Shown here in pieces: positions 15,472 to 15,592 of a stretch of 15,592 bases of DNA. The notes beneath the pieces were generated by a model. The model worked only from the letters and a program-made list of their open reading frames with translations, was not told where the DNA came from and did not search any database. Origin of the DNA: Pseudomonadota bacterium (GTDB taxonomy: Bacteria; Pseudomonadota; Gammaproteobacteria; Xanthomonadales; Rhodanobacteraceae); the NCBI GenBank assembly GCA_023430685.1, contig JAEYZH010000182.1:1-15592 (forward strand), in the 5' to 3' direction. Position 1 is the first letter of the stretch; every line of letters begins with the position of its first letter. Both the position numbers and the translations under genes were made by a program.

Positions 15472-15592
15472 GCCGGCACTGGGATCGCGCGGGATTTGGC
15501 GAGCTCGATGCGCTGCTGCGGCGCGCGCTCGAACTCGCCGACGCTGCGCGCGATGCATTCCTGCGCGGCGTCGAACGCGAGCGGCCCGCGCT
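15468..15592 (+). CDS. N-terminus of a probable Ser/Thr protein kinase, cut by window edge
   Basis: From the ATG at 15468, which overlaps the sigma stop as ATGA, 41 residues are visible: M-S-R-H-W-D-R-A-G-F-G-E-L-D-A-L-L-R-R-A and on to A-R-D-A-F-L-R-G-V-E-R-E-R-P-A. The pattern (LDALLRRALEL, then A-x-R-D-A-F-L) matches the short helical segment that precedes the kinase domain of Ser/Thr kinases encoded directly after TIGR02999-type sigma factors. The kinase domain itself lies outside the window, so the call rests on this segment and the gene order. Confidence 0.6.
   Translation, partial: MSRHWDRAGFGELDALLRRALELADAARDAFLRGVERERPA

Noticed and set aside
12892..15558. 888-codon minus-strand frame that would make a giant N-terminal extension of ZapE
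   Set aside because: ZapE is complete from the ATG at 13998, and the extension runs antisense or out of frame through the hydrolase and sigma genes with low-complexity sequence.

Overview
The window is very GC-rich bacterial chromosome, densely coded and with typical G/C third positions. The gene set fits a gammaproteobacterium of the Xanthomonadales/Lysobacterales, perhaps Rhodanobacteraceae. It includes AceK beside an E. coli-type Icd, a long bimodular QueF, ZapE, a CSLREA-type secreted beta-helix protein, a DUF1328 membrane peptide, a LysM protein with N-terminal repeats, and an ECF sigma factor followed by what looks like a Ser/Thr kinase. The lineage is an inference from gene content; there is no rRNA or other marker here.

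Layout. Positions 1-100 (-) hold the start of a lipoprotein cut by the window edge. 245-1555 (+) encodes a secreted CSLREA/beta-helix protein and 1701-1871 (+) a 56-residue DUF1328 membrane protein. A strong hairpin at 1882-1917 lies between the latter and the convergent aceK. 1908-4982 (-) carries icd followed by aceK, so isocitrate dehydrogenase is transcribed just ahead of its own kinase/phosphatase, with a 14-bp stem-loop between them. 5165-6109 (+) is a DegV-family lipid-binding protein. 6233-7082 (-) is a two-gene unit (LysM protein, then lipoprotein) closed by a textbook intrinsic terminator. 7174-7989 (-) is queF. 8139-12489 (-) is an RND efflux pair, adaptor then transporter, of MexH / MexI-MexW type. 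Upstream of it is a promoter with a near-perfect operator-like palindrome, but no regulator gene is visible. 12892-14669 (-) is an alpha/beta hydrolase gene overlapping zapE by ATGA. 14911-15592 (+) is an ECF sigma factor overlapping, also by ATGA, the start of a probable Ser/Thr protein kinase that runs off the window.

How the genes work together. The icd-aceK pair controls carbon flow at the isocitrate branch point; no glyoxylate-shunt gene (aceA, aceB) is in view. The efflux pair needs an outer-membrane channel, which is also absent. The sigma/kinase pair looks like a signalling module in which phosphorylation may replace the usual anti-sigma factor.

The best leads are: (1) the Icd position that carries the catalytic lysine in E. 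coli (K230) reads as asparagine, while the AceK target serine and the other active-site residues are intact; (2) the sigma factor has hydroxyl residues where most ECF factors have the acidic DAED motif, next to a kinase-like gene; (3) the efflux operon has an orphan palindromic operator over its probable transcription start and a leader of roughly 270 nt. I see no mobile element, CRISPR array, tRNA or rRNA, and no wholly new system.
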